64,000 nt of DNA. It comes from Spirosoma validum. Its GTDB lineage: Bacteria; Bacteroidota; Bacteroidia; Cytophagales; Spirosomataceae. Location of the stretch: contig NZ_JACXAA010000001.1 in assembly GCF_014699035.1 (NCBI RefSeq), positions 806,001-870,000 on the forward strand, written 5' to 3'. The position numbers were made by a program, and so were the translations under genes. The notes under the pieces were generated by a model. That model did not search any database. It was not told where the DNA came from and saw only the letters and a program-made list of their open reading frames with translations. Position 1 is the first letter of the stretch. Each line of letters starts with the position of its first letter. Below are positions 62,968 through 64,000 of the stretch, piece after piece.

Positions 62968-64000
62968 ATGGCCGTTGACATGAAAATCCCTCCCGTGGGG
63001 GAATCGATCACTGAAGTAACCGTTGGCACCTGGTATAAGCGAGAGGGTGATCACGTAAAAATGGACGAGGTTCTTTGCGGACTCGATTCCGACAAGGCTA
63101 CATTCGAATTGACGGCCGAAGCTGATGGCATCCTGCATATTCTGGCACAGGAGGGTGATGTATTGCCCATCGGCGCCAGTATTTGCACAATTGACGACGG
63201 CGGTAGCGCCCCGGCACCTGCTGCGCCAGCCGAACCCGCCAAAGCGGAAGCGCCTAAAGCAGAAGCACCACAGCCAGCTCCTGCCGCTGAATCAGCTCCC
63301 GCTCCGCAACCGGCTCCTGCCGCGACATCGGATGCCGCAAAAGTCGTGGAAATGAAAGTACCAACCGTAGGTGAATCCGTAACCGAAGTAACGATTGCCT
63401 CTTGGAGTAAAAAAGACGGCGATCAGGTTGCACTTGACGAGGTACTGTGCGAACTCGAATCCGATAAAGCTACGTTTGAATTACCCGCTGAAGCTGCCGG
63501 AACACTACGTATCGTCGCTCAGGCTGGCGAGACGTTGCCTATCGGCGCCTTAATCGCTAAGATTGAAGTCGGTGCGGATGCTCCAGCTGCTTCTCAGCCT
63601 GCCAGCGCCCCTACCCCCCAACCAGCAGCAGAGGCCCCGGCAACCGAAGCGCCTGCATCGAACGGTCAGAATGGATATGCCGCGCATTATCCATCACCAG
63701 CAGCGGCTAAAATTCTGGACGAAAAAGGCGTTAACACTCAACAAGTTCAGGGAACCGGTGTTGGTGGACGTATCACGAAGGAAGATGCGGTAAAAGCATC
63801 ACCTGCTCCGGCACAACAAGCGGCTCCTTCGGCACCAGCCAGTACGCCTGCTCCGCAACCGGCAGCCCCTAAACCCGCTGCCCCAGCACCTGCACCTGTC
63901 GCAACAGGCGAACGAAACCAGCGTCGGGAAAAAATGTCGTCGCTACGTCGGACTATTGCTCGTCGGTTAGTGGCGGTGAAAAATGAAACGGCTATGCTAA
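62968..64000 (+). CDS. sucB: Dihydrolipoyllysine-residue succinyltransferase (E2 of 2-oxoglutarate dehydrogenase), 3' end cut
   Basis: The ATG at 62968 opens a frame that runs past the window edge (344 codons visible). It has two lipoyl domains (about 1-80 and 130-205), each with the lipoylated lysine in S-D-K-A-T (LDSDKATFELTAE and LESDKATFELPAE). Each is followed by an Ala/Pro-rich linker. The E1/E3-binding domain is YPSPAAAKILDEKG with TGVGGRITKEDAVKA. The catalytic domain begins at REKMSSLRRTIARRLVAVK. Two lipoyl domains differ from the single one in E. coli SucB. It is cotranscribed with sucA. Confidence 0.95.
   Translation, partial: MAVDMKIPPVGESITEVTVGTWYKREGDHVKMDEVLCGLDSDKATFELTAEADGILHILAQEGDVLPIGASICTIDDGGSAPAPAAPAEPAKAEAPKAEAPQPAPAAESAPAPQPAPAATSDAAKVVEMKVPTVGESVTEVTIASWSKKDGDQVALDEVLCELESDKATFELPAEAAGTLRIVAQAGETLPIGALIAKIEVGADAPAASQPASAPTPQPAAEAPATEAPASNGQNGYAAHYPSPAAAKILDEKGVNTQQVQGTGVGGRITKEDAVKASPAPAQQAAPSAPASTPAPQPAAPKPAAPAPAPVATGERNQRREKMSSLRRTIARRLVAVKNETAML

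Overview
The window is chromosomal DNA from a Bacteroidetes bacterium of the Cytophagales, most likely Spirosoma or a close relative. The call rests on the Bacteroidetes sigma-A promoter form TTTG-N20/21-TAnnTTTG (clearest before the tRNA-Gln gene), the absence of Shine-Dalgarno sequences, and gene types typical of that group: PVC-type CxxCH proteins, ThuA fusions, three-subunit sdhCAB, choice-of-anchor Q beta-helix proteins and Uma2 proteins. The genus is an inference.

Layout. 1-8750: a divergent RDD gene, then a tightly packed operon SpoIIM-like / membrane protein / DUF4129 / DUF4350 / MoxR ATPase / secreted lipocalin-like / TPR / DUF58. 8774-18513: a Uma2 pair, tatC, glyA, a PhyH dioxygenase, a DsbD-like protein, a DEGS-type sphingolipid desaturase, an outer-membrane barrel protein and a PlsC-like acyltransferase. 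18595-22481: a periplasmic group (CxxCH dehydrogenase/cytochrome, SUMF1-like, DUF1080). 22594-29866: phosphate transporter, rlmN, cvpA, yqeY, pdxJ, a second Uma2, a lipoprotein and prfA. 29950-35073: an SMP-30 protein, a 1156-residue ThuA/dehydrogenase/cytochrome c fusion and a LOG-type hydrolase. 35204-40045: sdhCAB and fabD.

40171-49645 looks like a genomic island. It starts at tRNA-Gln and ends at a 15-bp near-copy of the tRNA 3' end. It holds two decayed genes, a YadA-head/S74 surface protein, two paralogous beta-helix proteins, a frameshifted ArsR-like regulator and a PhyH dioxygenase. No integrase is visible.

50256-59652: a small heat-shock protein, hemC, GNAT, a lone FtsX/MacB-type permease with a His/Glu-rich loop, and a four-gene minus-strand operon. 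That operon encodes a 1060-residue transporter-like/HEAT/cyclic-nucleotide-binding protein, a histidine kinase, a response regulator and a receiver-adenylyl cyclase. It is the best candidate for an undescribed signalling system, because it contains both a putative cAMP producer and a cAMP-binding protein. 60089-64000: sucA and the start of sucB, the TCA-cycle partners of sdhCAB.

Many gene boundaries carry long perfect or near-perfect hairpins, and two small families of intergenic palindromic repeats recur.
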